This document shows, in pieces, positions 24,922 to 33,047 of a stretch of 36,417 nt of DNA (positions are counted from its first letter, which is position 1; each line of letters starts with the position of its first letter). A model generated the notes under the pieces. The model searched no databases and was not told the origin of the DNA. It saw nothing but the letters and a program-made list of their open reading frames with translations. The position numbers and the translations under genes were made by a program. The stretch comes from Paractinoplanes toevensis. Its GTDB lineage: Bacteria > Actinomycetota > Actinomycetes > Mycobacteriales > Micromonosporaceae. The DNA is taken from the NCBI RefSeq assembly GCF_018332695.1, contig NZ_BOQN01000119.1:1-36417 (forward strand). Reading direction: 5' to 3'.

Positions 24922-24950
24922 AAAGTAGCAGCCTGTTGGCAGTGTGCCAA
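24922..24950 (-). promoter_or_regulatory. promoter of the repeat peptide/monooxygenase operon
   Basis: On the minus strand TTGGCA (24950-24945), 17 bases, TACTTT (24927-24922). This is the best-formed promoter in the window, about 50 bases before the peptide start. Confidence 0.65.
24936..24950. promoter_or_regulatory. inverted repeat over the -35, likely operator
   Basis: TTGGCA-GTG-TGCCAA: perfect 6-bp arms with a 3-base centre. One arm is the -35 hexamer itself, so a protein bound here would block the promoter. No regulator gene is adjacent. Confidence 0.5.
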
Positions 24951-25039
24951 TAGCGCCGCGAACGATGTCCGGAAACCGACTGCGACCAGGCATTCAGGCC
25001 ACGCCGCCCCTTGGCACGATCACCCGCGCATCCGGCCGG

Positions 25040-25045
25040 TAGGGT
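25040..25045 (+). promoter_or_regulatory. -10 element for leaderless pentapeptide-repeat gene
   Basis: TAGGGT, then six bases, then ATG at 25052. No Shine-Dalgarno site precedes the ATG, supporting a leaderless start. Confidence 0.45.
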
Positions 25046-25051
25046 GCCGGC

Positions 25052-25705
25052 ATGCCCGTCGTCCACGATCTCGCCTCGCTGCCGTACGCCCGCCACCTCC
25101 AGCCCTTCCGCGGCGAGCTGGGCCACGACGGCGACCACACCGAGGTGCACCTCGACGGCGCCGAACTGGACGAGGTGCAGGCGCCCGGCACCCGGTTCGG
25201 CGAGAGCGCGATCACCGGCGTGACGTTCAGCGGCGGCACGTTCGACCACGTCCGCCTCGACGACGTGTGGATGTCGCGCTGCCGCTGGATCGGCGGCGAC
25301 TGGGCCGAGTCGCAGCTGCTGGACACCACGATCCTGGACAGCGTGCTGGCCGGCGTGCAGTCCTACCGGTCCTACTGGCGGCGGGTCGTGGTCCAGTCCT
25401 GCAAGGTCGACAGCCTCAACCTGCGCGGCGCCAAGCTGCAGGACGTCGAGTTCCGCGACTGCGACCTGACCGAGGTCGACTTCGGCGACGCCACCCTGAT
25501 CGGCGTGACGTTCCCCGGTTCCGCCATCCGCCGGGCCCGCTTCAACAAGGTGACCGCGAAGAAACTCGACTTCCGCGGCGCCCGGGAGCTCGACATCGCC
25601 CAGGGCTGGGACGCCCTGCGCGGCGCGACCATCGACGGCTCCCAGCTGGCCGAGGCGGCCCCGGCACTGGCCCACGTCCTGGGCATCGTGGTCAAAGACC
25701 GCTGA
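25052..25705 (+). CDS. pentapeptide-repeat protein
   Basis: 217 residues. The middle and C-terminal parts show the A(D/N)LxX-type periodicity of a right-handed quadrilateral beta helix, e.g. VHLDGAELDEVQAPGTRFGE, SLNLRGAKLQDVEFRDCDLT, EVDFGDATLIGVTFPGSAI, ARFNKVTAKKLDFRGA. Some members (QnrA, MfpA) mimic DNA and protect gyrase from inhibitors; many have no known role. Cytoplasmic, no signal. It diverges from the repeat-peptide operon across 180 bases and converges with the alpha/beta hydrolase (four bases between stops). A protective role for the peptide product is conjecture from position only. Confidence 0.85.
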   Translation: MPVVHDLASLPYARHLQPFRGELGHDGDHTEVHLDGAELDEVQAPGTRFGESAITGVTFSGGTFDHVRLDDVWMSRCRWIGGDWAESQLLDTTILDSVLAGVQSYRSYWRRVVVQSCKVDSLNLRGAKLQDVEFRDCDLTEVDFGDATLIGVTFPGSAIRRARFNKVTAKKLDFRGARELDIAQGWDALRGATIDGSQLAEAAPALAHVLGIVVKDR

Positions 25706-25709
25706 CCGG

Positions 25710-26471
25710 TCAGGCCGCTTCCAGCAGGAGGCGGCCGCAGGTGCGTGGGTCGTCGGCGAACGGCAGGTGGCCGCAGCCGGCGAGGCGGACGTGGCGGGCG
25801 TTCGGGAGGACGCGCCGGGCCTGTCGTGCCTGGCGGTAGGGCAGCACCACGTCGCGGTCGCCCCACGCGATCGTCACCGGGACGCCGGTGATCGGCTCGG
25901 TCAGCCGCCACTCCCCCAGCGCGCGCCGGGCGCCGGTGAAGCCGGGGGCAGTGATCATCGCCCGGGCGTCAGCCAGGCACTCGTCCGGCGGCAGTGACCC
26001 CGGCCGGCCGAAGAACACCCCGCACAGCGCCACCCGGCCGGCCCGGCGGGCGAAGAGCCGCGGAAGCGCCGGCCCGAGCGCGGTGCCGGCGGCCCGGGCG
26101 CCGCCGACGACCGTGCGGCACCAGGCCGCCTCGGCCGGCCCGAAGAAACCGACCGGCGAGAACGCCACCACCGACCGGGCGAGCCCGCGCCGGGCCAGCT
26201 CGAGCGCGACGCCACCGCCCAGCGAGCTGCCGCCGATCGCGGGCCGCTCCACCCCCAGCGAGCCGAGGAACGCGGCCACCCGGTCGGCCAGGTGCGGCAC
26301 CGAGCCCGGCACCCCGTCGAACGGCGTCCCGCCGAACCCGGGCAGGTCCAGCGCGATCACGTCGTGCCATTCGGCGAGGCGGTCCAGCACCGGTTTCCAG
26401 ACCTGCCACCGGCTCCCGATGCCGTGGATCAGCACAATCGGACTGCCGCTGCCCTGCCGATGGTGGTTCAC
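25710..26471 (-). CDS. alpha/beta hydrolase
   Basis: 253 residues, a compact cytoplasmic hydrolase. Oxyanion motif HGIGS at 16-20, nucleophile elbow GSSLG with serine 83, acid in WGDRDVVLPY, histidine in AGCGHLPFADDP. The family includes esterases, epoxide hydrolases, haloperoxidase-like enzymes and C-C hydrolases; the substrate is not evident. The GTG at 26471 has GGAGG six bases upstream. A much longer open frame extends upstream antisense to the GMC gene and is rejected. It diverges from the GMC oxidoreductase across 51 bases, so the two may share control and act on related lipids. Confidence 0.9.
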   Translation of the reverse strand: MNHHRQGSGSPIVLIHGIGSRWQVWKPVLDRLAEWHDVIALDLPGFGGTPFDGVPGSVPHLADRVAAFLGSLGVERPAIGGSSLGGGVALELARRGLARSVVAFSPVGFFGPAEAAWCRTVVGGARAAGTALGPALPRLFARRAGRVALCGVFFGRPGSLPPDECLADARAMITAPGFTGARRALGEWRLTEPITGVPVTIAWGDRDVVLPYRQARQARRVLPNARHVRLAGCGHLPFADDPRTCGRLLLEAA

Positions 26472-26522
26472 GGGCCGCCTCCGCTTATTGACATGTCGCC
26501 AACAACGATGCCACCGTACGCC

Positions 26523-28205
26523 ATGGCGCATGATTTCGATGTCGTGATCGTCGGGTCGGGTTTCGGTGGCAGCGTGAGCGCCCTGCGCCTGACGGAGAAG
26601 GGCTACCGGGTGGCGGTTCTGGAGGCCGGCCGCCGTTTCGCCGACGACGAGTTCGCCGAGACGTCCTGGCGCCTGAGCCGCTATCTCTACGCACCGGCCC
26701 TGCGCTGCTACGGCATCCTGCGCCTGACCCTGCTGCGGCACGCCATGATCATGTCCGGCACCGGTGTCGGCGGCGGCTCCCTCGGTTACGCGAACACCCT
26801 CTACGAGCCGCCCGACGCGTTCTTCGCCGATCCACAGTGGTCCACCATCACGGATTGGAAGGCCGAGCTTGCCCCCGCCTACGACCAGGCCAAACGCATG
26901 CTCGGCGTGACCACCAACCCGGTCGAGACGCCGTCGGACCGCGCGTTGCTCGCGGTGGCCCAAGACCTGGGCGTCGAGAACACCTTCCGGCGTACGCCGG
27001 TGGGCGTCCTGTTCGCCACCCCCTCCGACAGCCGGGCCGATCCCGGGCGGCCGATCGCCGACCCGTTCTTCGGGGGTGCCGGGCCGGAGCGGCGCGCTTG
27101 CACACTCTGCGGGGCCTGCATGACCGGATGCCGGGTGGGCGCCAAGAACACGCTGGTCAAGAACTACCTCTACCTGGCCGAGCGGGCCGGGGCCGAGGTG
27201 CGGCCACTGACCACCGTCACCGACGTACAGGAACTTGCGGTGGGGGGCTTCTCCGTCCGTACCCGGAAAACGGGAGGGATCGCCAAGGGTGAGCTGACCG
27301 CCGGGCAGGTGATCTTCGCCGCGGGTGCCCTCGGCACCCAGCGGCTGCTGCACGGCCTGCGCGACCGCGGGCGGCTGCCGCACATCTCCCCCCGGCTCGG
27401 CGAGCTGTCCCGGACGAACTCCGAATCCATCCTGGGAGCGCGCACCCGCCGCCGGGACGCCGACTTCAGCCGCGGGGTCGCGATCACCTCGTCGATCCAT
27501 CCGGATGCCAGCACGCACGTCGAGCCGGTCCGCTACGGACGGGGCAGCAACCTGCTCGCGTTGCTGGCCACCGTGCTGGTGGATGACACCGGCGGCAGAT
27601 CGCGGCTGCTCACCGGGATCAGGCAGCTGTGGCGCGACCGTAAGGATCTCCGGTTGCTCGCCTCGCCCCGGCGCTGGTCGGAGCAGACGATCGTGGTCCT
27701 GGGAATGCAGCCCCTCGACAACTCGATCACGCTGCACACGGCCCGCGGCGTGTTCGGGCGGCGACTGCGCAGCCGCCCCGGCGTCGGCGAACCGAACCCG
27801 GTCTGGGTCCCGGCCGCCCACGACGTCGCGCGGCGGGTCGCCGAGAAGATCGACGGGGTCCCGCTGGGTTCGATGACCGAGCTGATCGGCCGGCCGGTCA
27901 CCGGCCACTTCATCGGTGGTTGCGCCATCGGCGAGGACGCCACGCGCGGCGTCATCGACCCCTACCACCGGCTGTACGGGCATCCCGGCCTGCACGTGAT
28001 CGACGGCTCGGCGGTCGCCGCGAACCTGGGCGTCAATCCGTCCCTGACGATCACCGCACTGTCCGAGCGGGCCCTCTCGCTGTGGCCCAACGCCGGCGAG
28101 GACGACCCTCGGCCCGCACTGGGCGAGCCCTACCGGCGGGTCGCGCCGATCGCGCCGCACAGGCCGGTGGTGCCGGCCTTCGCGCCCGGGGCGTTGCGGT
28201 GGTAG
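26523..28205 (+). CDS. GMC oxidoreductase, cholesterol oxidase-like
   Basis: 560 residues. N-terminal FAD motif DFDVVIVGSGFGGSVSALRL. The GMC substrate region SGTGVGGGSLGYANTLYEP follows. A four-cysteine cluster CTLCGACMTGC (C193, C196, C199, C203), with RVGAKNT after it, is typical of the ChoD-like branch. The C-terminal GMC region has GHFIGGCAIGEDATRGVIDPYHR and DGSAVAANLGVNPSLTITALSERA. It is probably a sterol or other alcohol dehydrogenase/oxidase. ATG 26523 is preferred by fit to the family start (MxHDFDVV); in-frame ATGs at 26493 and 26508 are possible. None has a clear ribosome site. Confidence 0.9.
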   Translation: MAHDFDVVIVGSGFGGSVSALRLTEKGYRVAVLEAGRRFADDEFAETSWRLSRYLYAPALRCYGILRLTLLRHAMIMSGTGVGGGSLGYANTLYEPPDAFFADPQWSTITDWKAELAPAYDQAKRMLGVTTNPVETPSDRALLAVAQDLGVENTFRRTPVGVLFATPSDSRADPGRPIADPFFGGAGPERRACTLCGACMTGCRVGAKNTLVKNYLYLAERAGAEVRPLTTVTDVQELAVGGFSVRTRKTGGIAKGELTAGQVIFAAGALGTQRLLHGLRDRGRLPHISPRLGELSRTNSESILGARTRRRDADFSRGVAITSSIHPDASTHVEPVRYGRGSNLLALLATVLVDDTGGRSRLLTGIRQLWRDRKDLRLLASPRRWSEQTIVVLGMQPLDNSITLHTARGVFGRRLRSRPGVGEPNPVWVPAAHDVARRVAEKIDGVPLGSMTELIGRPVTGHFIGGCAIGEDATRGVIDPYHRLYGHPGLHVIDGSAVAANLGVNPSLTITALSERALSLWPNAGEDDPRPALGEPYRRVAPIAPHRPVVPAFAPGALRW

Positions 28206-28212
28206 TCGAGGC

Positions 28213-28249
28213 GCCGGTCCAGGGCCGGGCTGAAGGGTCCTGGACCGGC
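28213..28249. terminator. hairpin 1 between convergent GMC and PL3 genes
   Basis: An 11-bp perfect stem (28213-28223 with 28239-28249) and a 15-base loop, eight bases after the GMC stop. Confidence 0.65.
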
Positions 28250-28258
28250 ACTCCGTAA

Positions 28259-28278
28259 CCGCGGGGGCCGGCCCGCGG
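28259..28278. terminator. hairpin 2 between convergent GMC and PL3 genes
   Basis: CCGCGGG and CCCGCGG form a 7-bp stem with a 6-base loop. On the plus strand a T-rich run (TCGCTCTTGTT) follows. It ends nine bases from the PL3 stop, so it may terminate both genes. Confidence 0.6.
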
Positions 28279-28287
28279 TCGCTCTTG

Positions 28288-29739
28288 TTACTTCAGGGTG
28301 ATGCCGGTGGCGATGCAGGCGACGCCGTCCGGGACGTTGCTCGTCTCCGTCGGTTCGCCGCTGGTAACCCCCTTGAACAGGGCGCACACGTTCGTCGACT
28401 TGCCGCCGATGATGGTGGCGCCGGTGATCGTGGCGGTGTCGCCGAGGTTCGGGTTGATGCCGGCCAGGGTCTTCACCGGCGCGGTGACCGTGACGTTGGA
28501 GATCTGCACCTTGCGGGCGAACTGCTTCGAGCAGTTGCCGCACGAGCGGTACAGCTTGCCGATGTCGGTGGCCTGGAAGTTCTTGATGACGAACGTGCCC
28601 GGCCCGTTGTGCTGGAACACCTTGTCCGAGGCGTGCATGGCGCCGCCGCCGTCGACCGTCATGGTCTGGCTCGCCGCCGTGCCCTTGAAGGTGGCGGCGT
28701 CCTCACCCACGTCGAGCCACCACACGTTCTTCAGCGTGCAGGTGCCCGCGCAGTGCACACCGTCGGCCGCCGGCGCACCGATGATCACGTTGGCCAGGGT
28801 GGCCCCGTCGGCGAGCTGGAACAGCGGGTCCTGCCCCTCGTCCTGGCCGCCGTCACCCAGGGCACCGCCGCCGATGAACTCGACGTTGCCGCCGTCGAAC
28901 GTGCCGGTCACGGCCTTGGTGGCGGTGAGGGTGGTGGTGCTGACCGGCTTGGGCCAGCTGGTCGCGGCCGCGGTGGGCGTGGCGGTCGCTGTCGCGGTAG
29001 CGGTCTTGGTCGGCGTCGGCGATGCCGTGGTCGGTGCGGCGGTGGCGGTCTTCGTCGGCGTCGGCGATGCGGTCGCCGTCGCCCTGGCGGCCGGTGACGA
29101 CGTTGCGGGCGCGCCGGCGAGCGCGGTCACCGAGACGTCGTCGAAGGACGCGGCGGCCGACGTGGTGATCAGGCCGACCCGGCCCTTGGTGAGCTTGGCC
29201 GAGCCGCTGCCGACCTTCGCACCGTCCACATAGCCGGTCACCGTGCCGCCCTCGACGTCCAGGCGCAGCGTGTGGAAGCCGGTCGCGGCCGACGCCAGGG
29301 TCAGGCTGCCGAGCACGGTGACGGCCGAGCCCTTCACCTCCTCGAGGCGGGCCGCGCCGGGCGCGAGCACCAGCCGCTCGAACTGGTGGGCACCGCCGGC
29401 CCGGGCCGCGATGCCGGCCGTGGCCGAGCTCCCGCTGAGGGTCACCGCTCGCACCTCGGCGGTCAGCGTGTAATCGGTCCAGTCGCCGTCCCCGGCGAAC
29501 TGCCGAGCCAGCGCACTGGCCGCATCGGACTGCCGGAGCGCCTTGCTGCCGTCGGTCACCACCGACCAGGAACCCCCGGACTTCGACCAGCCGGCCGTAT
29601 CGCCGTCCTCGAAGTTGTCGCTGAGCGACGTACTGCCGGCGAACGCGGTGGCGGTGATCCCGACCGCCCCGGCCACGACGGCCGCCGTAACGCCAACCAG
29701 GACGGCGCGTCGGCGGCCGCCGGTCTTTGCGTGCTTCAT
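28288..29739 (-). CDS. secreted pectate lyase PL3 with N-terminal beta-sandwich
   Basis: 483 residues. Signal segment (RRRAVLVGVTAAVVAGAVGITATAFA) ends near 34. Residues ~36-210 form a concanavalin-like beta-sandwich (DNFEDGDTAGWSKSGGSW, FHTLRLDVEGGTVTGYVDG, GRVGLITTSAAASFDDVSVT), probably sugar-binding. A threonine/alanine/proline linker with TPTKTATA-type repeats spans ~215-270. The C-terminal ~210 residues are the PL3 beta-helix: NVEFIGGGALGDGGQDEGQD, VIIGAPAADGVHCAGTCTLK, NVWWLDVGEDAATFKG, and ADKVFQHNGPG-like strand. It cleaves polygalacturonate by beta-elimination and usually needs calcium. ATG 29739 has GGAGG nine bases upstream. Confidence 0.93.
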   Translation of the reverse strand: MKHAKTGGRRRAVLVGVTAAVVAGAVGITATAFAGSTSLSDNFEDGDTAGWSKSGGSWSVVTDGSKALRQSDAASALARQFAGDGDWTDYTLTAEVRAVTLSGSSATAGIAARAGGAHQFERLVLAPGAARLEEVKGSAVTVLGSLTLASAATGFHTLRLDVEGGTVTGYVDGAKVGSGSAKLTKGRVGLITTSAAASFDDVSVTALAGAPATSSPAARATATASPTPTKTATAAPTTASPTPTKTATATATATPTAAATSWPKPVSTTTLTATKAVTGTFDGGNVEFIGGGALGDGGQDEGQDPLFQLADGATLANVIIGAPAADGVHCAGTCTLKNVWWLDVGEDAATFKGTAASQTMTVDGGGAMHASDKVFQHNGPGTFVIKNFQATDIGKLYRSCGNCSKQFARKVQISNVTVTAPVKTLAGINPNLGDTATITGATIIGGKSTNVCALFKGVTSGEPTETSNVPDGVACIATGITLK

Positions 29740-29835
29740 CGGTGAGTTCCTCCAGATCAACGTCTTCGTGATCTAGTGGTTTGGCCCCGGGGAAAGGTTG
29801 CCGATTTTCCGCAACTACTTTGAGCATCGAGGCAG
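29740..29835. other. PL3 upstream region
   Basis: Contains the imperfect inverted repeat GTTGCCGATTTTCCGCAAC (29797-29815; 5-bp arms) and the sequence CTAGATCACG closer to the gene. Either could be a control site. No convincing -35/-10 pair was found. Confidence 0.3.
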
Positions 29836-30090
29836 TTGCATGCAGTGCCGGCCGGCGTGAACGGCCGGTTCGTCACCTTCATCTCGTACGCCGGCAACCT
29901 GGCACCCGGCGACACCAACGGAGCGGGCGACATCTACGTCCGCGACCGGGTGGCCGGCACGACGGTGCGAGCCGGCGTCGCCGACGAGTTCCGCAAGGAC
30001 CTGCGAGCCGGCACGGTCATCCGGGCCAGCCGCCGCACCGGTGGCGCGCAGGGGCTCGGCGACCCTCCTGGGTGTCGCATGAGCGGGTGA
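29836..30090 (+). pseudogene. remnant of a secreted PD40-type beta-propeller gene
   Basis: The translation holds one clear PD40-like blade, GRFVTFISYAGNLAPGDTNG followed by AGDIYVRDRVAGTTVRAGVA, and a second partial one (DLRAGTVIRASRRTGGAQG). Full-length relatives have many such blades and a signal peptide. Here both ends are missing, and the frame opens without a usable ribosome site. It is therefore a decayed fragment, not a gene. It lies between the PL3 promoter and the TIR gene. Confidence 0.65.
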
Positions 30091-30129
30091 AAGTCGGAAA
30101 GGCGGTATTCCGCGGGCTTCCGGGCGGTT

Positions 30130-30135
30130 GATACT
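30130..30135 (+). promoter_or_regulatory. -10 element for the TIR-WD40 gene
   Basis: GATACT six bases before the GTG at 30142. No Shine-Dalgarno sequence is present, consistent with a leaderless message. Confidence 0.4.
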
Positions 30136-30141
30136 CGCCGG

Positions 30142-32994
30142 GTGGCACGACTGTCGGCCAAGGACGGCTACTCGGCATTCATCTCCTACAGCCATGCGCA
30201 GGACCGGCTCCTGTCCGCCGCGCTGCAGTCCGAGCTCGAGAGGTTCGCCGGATCGTGGCGGCATCCGCGCCGCATGCGGGTTTTCCGCGACGAGACGAAC
30301 CTGGCCGCATCGCCCGCCCTGTGGCCGAGCATCGTGCGGTCCATGGCGGCGGCCGACTGGTTCGTCCTGCTCGCCTCGCCGGCCGCGGCCGGCTCGGAGT
30401 GGGTGCGGCGCGAGGTGGCCTGGTGGGTGGAGCACAAGGGCGCCGACCGGCTGCTCATCGCGGTGACCGCGGGGCGGCTGCACTGGCGGGGCGACGACTT
30501 CGACTGGTCGATCACGGACGCCGTGCCGGGTGTGCTCGCCGGTGTCTTCGCGACCGAGCCGAACTGGGTGGACCTCAGCCAGATCCCCTCGTCGGACGAG
30601 CGACCGCAGCTCGGTGACACGGTTGCCAATCTCGCCGCGCCGATCCTCGGCGTGGAGAAGGATGCGCTGGTCGGCGAGCACGTCCGGCATCGCCGGCAGC
30701 TGCGGCGCACCGTCTGGGCCGTCGGCGTCACGCTGACCGCACTTCTGGTGGCGGTCGCGGTCGCGTCGGTCATCGCGGTCGTCCGGGCGCGCGCGGAGCA
30801 CGAGCAGGCGCAGGTGTCGGCCGCCCGCGAGTTGGCCGCGCTCGCCGACGGCATGGTCTCCTCCGATCCGCGGACCGCTCTCGGGCTCGCCCTGGCCGGC
30901 AACCGGATCCGGCCGGGGCCGGAGTCCGAACTGGCCGTCTTCCGGACGCTGTCCACCACCCGCTACGTCAGCACGCTGGCCGGCCATCGCGCCCGGGTGA
31001 ACGCGGTCGCGTTCGCCGGATCGGTACTGGCCACCGGGGCCGACGACCAGACGCTGCGGCTCTGGGACCTGACCGACCCGGCCCGGCCACGGCCACTCGG
31101 TGACCCCGTCGACCCCGGTATCGGAGCGGTGGCGGCGCTCGCCTTCGAGCCGGGCACACGACGGTTGGCCATCCTCGGCGTGCATGCCGAGTTGACCGGC
31201 GCGGAAACCAGCCGCCTGGTCCTCTGGGACACCGCCGAGCCGTACTCCCAGGCCCGGACCACGCCGGAGTGGAAGGGCCTCGGCACCAGCCTGGCCTTCC
31301 TTCCCGGCACCGGCCTGCTGGCGGTCAGCAACGTGGACGGCGTCGGCACGGACGGCCGCATCCAGCTGTGGGAGGCGGGCCCGGACGCAGACGCCCGCCT
31401 GCTCAGTGACGCGGCCGCCGACGGAGCCGGCCCGATCTACAGCCTGGCCGTGTCGGCCGACGGCAGCACCGTGGCAACCGGGAACGCCCACGGCGACGGC
31501 ACCGACAGCGGCGGCGAGACGGGCATCTGGGAACTGGCCGACGGGCCGAAGCTCAAGCGAGTGGCGACCCTCGACACCGGACCGGCCCTGTCGGTGGCGA
31601 TCAACCCGGCCGGAACGATCATCGCCGCCGCCGGTCAGGACCGCGCGGCCGCGGGAAGCGTAACGTTGTGGGACGCGCACAGCCATTCCCGCCTCGGCCG
31701 GCCGACGGCTCGGTCGGCCGATCAGATCACCGCGGTCGCCTTCGCCCCGGACGGATCGACACTCGCCGCCGGTTCCGGACAGACCGCCCTGCTGTGGGAC
31801 GTCAGCGACCCGGCCGCGCCGACCGCGATCGGTGATCCGCTGGCGGCACACGGCGAGACCGTCGAGGCGACCGCCTTCTCGCCCGACGGCCGAGTGCTGG
31901 TCACCGCCTCGCGGGACGCGCAGGTGATCGTCTGGGACGCGGGTGGCCGGATCCGGCCACCGCTGGCGCAGGCGGCGACCGACACGTCCACCGGCGCGGC
32001 CGGGCCGAACCCCGCCCTGCGCAGCCTGCTCGTCACCACCGGGACCCGCAGCCCGATCGATTACGACGCCGTCACCAGCGTCGACGGCCGGACGATGGCC
32101 ACCGTCGACGAGCGCCAGCGCGTCACGCTGTGGCACCTCGGCCCGGACGGCGCCCGGCAGAAGCTCACCGTCCTGCCGCCCGAAACCCCGGCGGACGGCC
32201 GGGTGCCCATCCTCCCGCAGTTCGATGCGGCCGCCCGGTACGCGATCACCGGCACCGACATCGAAGGGACCGGCAGCCGCCTGTACCTCTGGGACGTGTC
32301 CGCACCTCGCGAGCCACGACCGGCCGGTGCCCCGCTGGTCGGGTTCACCGGGCCGCTGACGCTCTCACCGGACGGTCGCCTGCTCGCCGCCATGCGGAAA
32401 GGACCGGAGGGGTACGGCGTGGTGGTCGTCCTCTTCGACGTGACCGACATGGCGCGACCCCGCTCCGTGGCGACGATCGACGCGACCCGGGAGGCCAAGG
32501 TCCTCTCGTTGGCCTTCGCGCCGGACGGCACGACGCTCGCGGTCGCCGACAACGCCAAGACGACCCTGTTCGACGTGTCGGATCCGGCCCGGCCCGGACG
32601 ACTGGGCCGGCCACTGGCCGGCCTCACCGGGCTGGTCGCCTTCGCGCCCGACGGCCACACCCTGGCGGTGGCCGGCGATGAGCAGGGCGGCAGAGCCGGC
32701 CTGACCCTCTGGGACGTCACCCGCCGCCACGACCCACGCCGGATCGGCGATCCGTTCCTTGCGTCCGGTGCCGGCGGCACGACCGCCCTGGCGTTCAGCG
32801 TCGACGGCAGGACGCTGCTGACCGGCGGCAGCGATCACACGATCCGCACCTGGGATCTGACCTCCCTGACCGCGGTTCGCACCGACCCGGCCGGTGCGGT
32901 CTGCCGGCTCACCGATGCCGGGCTCCCGCCGGAGGTCTGGGCGCGCTACATCGCCGGCTACGACTACCAGGCCGGTTGTCATGGGAAGGGGTGA
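30142..32994 (+). CDS. TIR domain - transmembrane - WD40 protein
   Basis: 950 residues. TIR domain ~8-165: SAFISYSHAQDRLLSAAL (box 1), MRVFRDETNLAASPALWPSI (box 2) and the region SEWVRREV, where E91 is in the position of the catalytic glutamate of TIR NADases. One membrane helix ~190-213 (TVWAVGVTLTALLVAVAVAS), then a helical stretch (EHEQAQVSAARELAALADGM). From ~275 to the end are about 13 WD40-like blades (LRLWDLTD, LVLWDTAE, VTLWDAHS, ALLWDVSD, LYLWDVSA, LTLWDVTR, IRTWDLTS), enough for two seven-bladed propellers. TIR proteins in bacteria make NAD-derived signals or deplete NAD in phage defence. The propeller side could sense a ligand, inside or outside depending on topology. GTG start with a leaderless -10. 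It stands alone with no obvious effector partner. Confidence 0.92.
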   Translation: MARLSAKDGYSAFISYSHAQDRLLSAALQSELERFAGSWRHPRRMRVFRDETNLAASPALWPSIVRSMAAADWFVLLASPAAAGSEWVRREVAWWVEHKGADRLLIAVTAGRLHWRGDDFDWSITDAVPGVLAGVFATEPNWVDLSQIPSSDERPQLGDTVANLAAPILGVEKDALVGEHVRHRRQLRRTVWAVGVTLTALLVAVAVASVIAVVRARAEHEQAQVSAARELAALADGMVSSDPRTALGLALAGNRIRPGPESELAVFRTLSTTRYVSTLAGHRARVNAVAFAGSVLATGADDQTLRLWDLTDPARPRPLGDPVDPGIGAVAALAFEPGTRRLAILGVHAELTGAETSRLVLWDTAEPYSQARTTPEWKGLGTSLAFLPGTGLLAVSNVDGVGTDGRIQLWEAGPDADARLLSDAAADGAGPIYSLAVSADGSTVATGNAHGDGTDSGGETGIWELADGPKLKRVATLDTGPALSVAINPAGTIIAAAGQDRAAAGSVTLWDAHSHSRLGRPTARSADQITAVAFAPDGSTLAAGSGQTALLWDVSDPAAPTAIGDPLAAHGETVEATAFSPDGRVLVTASRDAQVIVWDAGGRIRPPLAQAATDTSTGAAGPNPALRSLLVTTGTRSPIDYDAVTSVDGRTMATVDERQRVTLWHLGPDGARQKLTVLPPETPADGRVPILPQFDAAARYAITGTDIEGTGSRLYLWDVSAPREPRPAGAPLVGFTGPLTLSPDGRLLAAMRKGPEGYGVVVVLFDVTDMARPRSVATIDATREAKVLSLAFAPDGTTLAVADNAKTTLFDVSDPARPGRLGRPLAGLTGLVAFAPDGHTLAVAGDEQGGRAGLTLWDVTRRHDPRRIGDPFLASGAGGTTALAFSVDGRTLLTGGSDHTIRTWDLTSLTAVRTDPAGAVCRLTDAGLPPEVWARYIAGYDYQAGCHGKG

Positions 32995-33002
32995 ACTACG
33001 CC

Positions 33003-33038
33003 GAAGCGGCGCCCAGCCACGAGGCCGGGCGCCGCTTC
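33003..33038. terminator. hairpin between convergent TIR and mmsB genes
   Basis: A 12-bp perfect stem (33003-33014 with 33027-33038) with a 12-base loop, lying between the two stop codons. It can serve both directions. Confidence 0.7.
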
Positions 33039-33047
33039 CGGGGTCGA

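Noticed and set aside
25710..28160. 816-codon minus-strand frame extending the alpha/beta hydrolase
   Set aside because: The part beyond 26471 is antisense to the GMC oxidoreductase and is low-complexity; the GTG at 26471 has a strong ribosome site.
28970..29090. Short tandem GC-rich repeats considered as a CRISPR or satellite array
   Set aside because: They encode the TPTKTATA-type linker of the pectate lyase in frame, a normal low-complexity linker.
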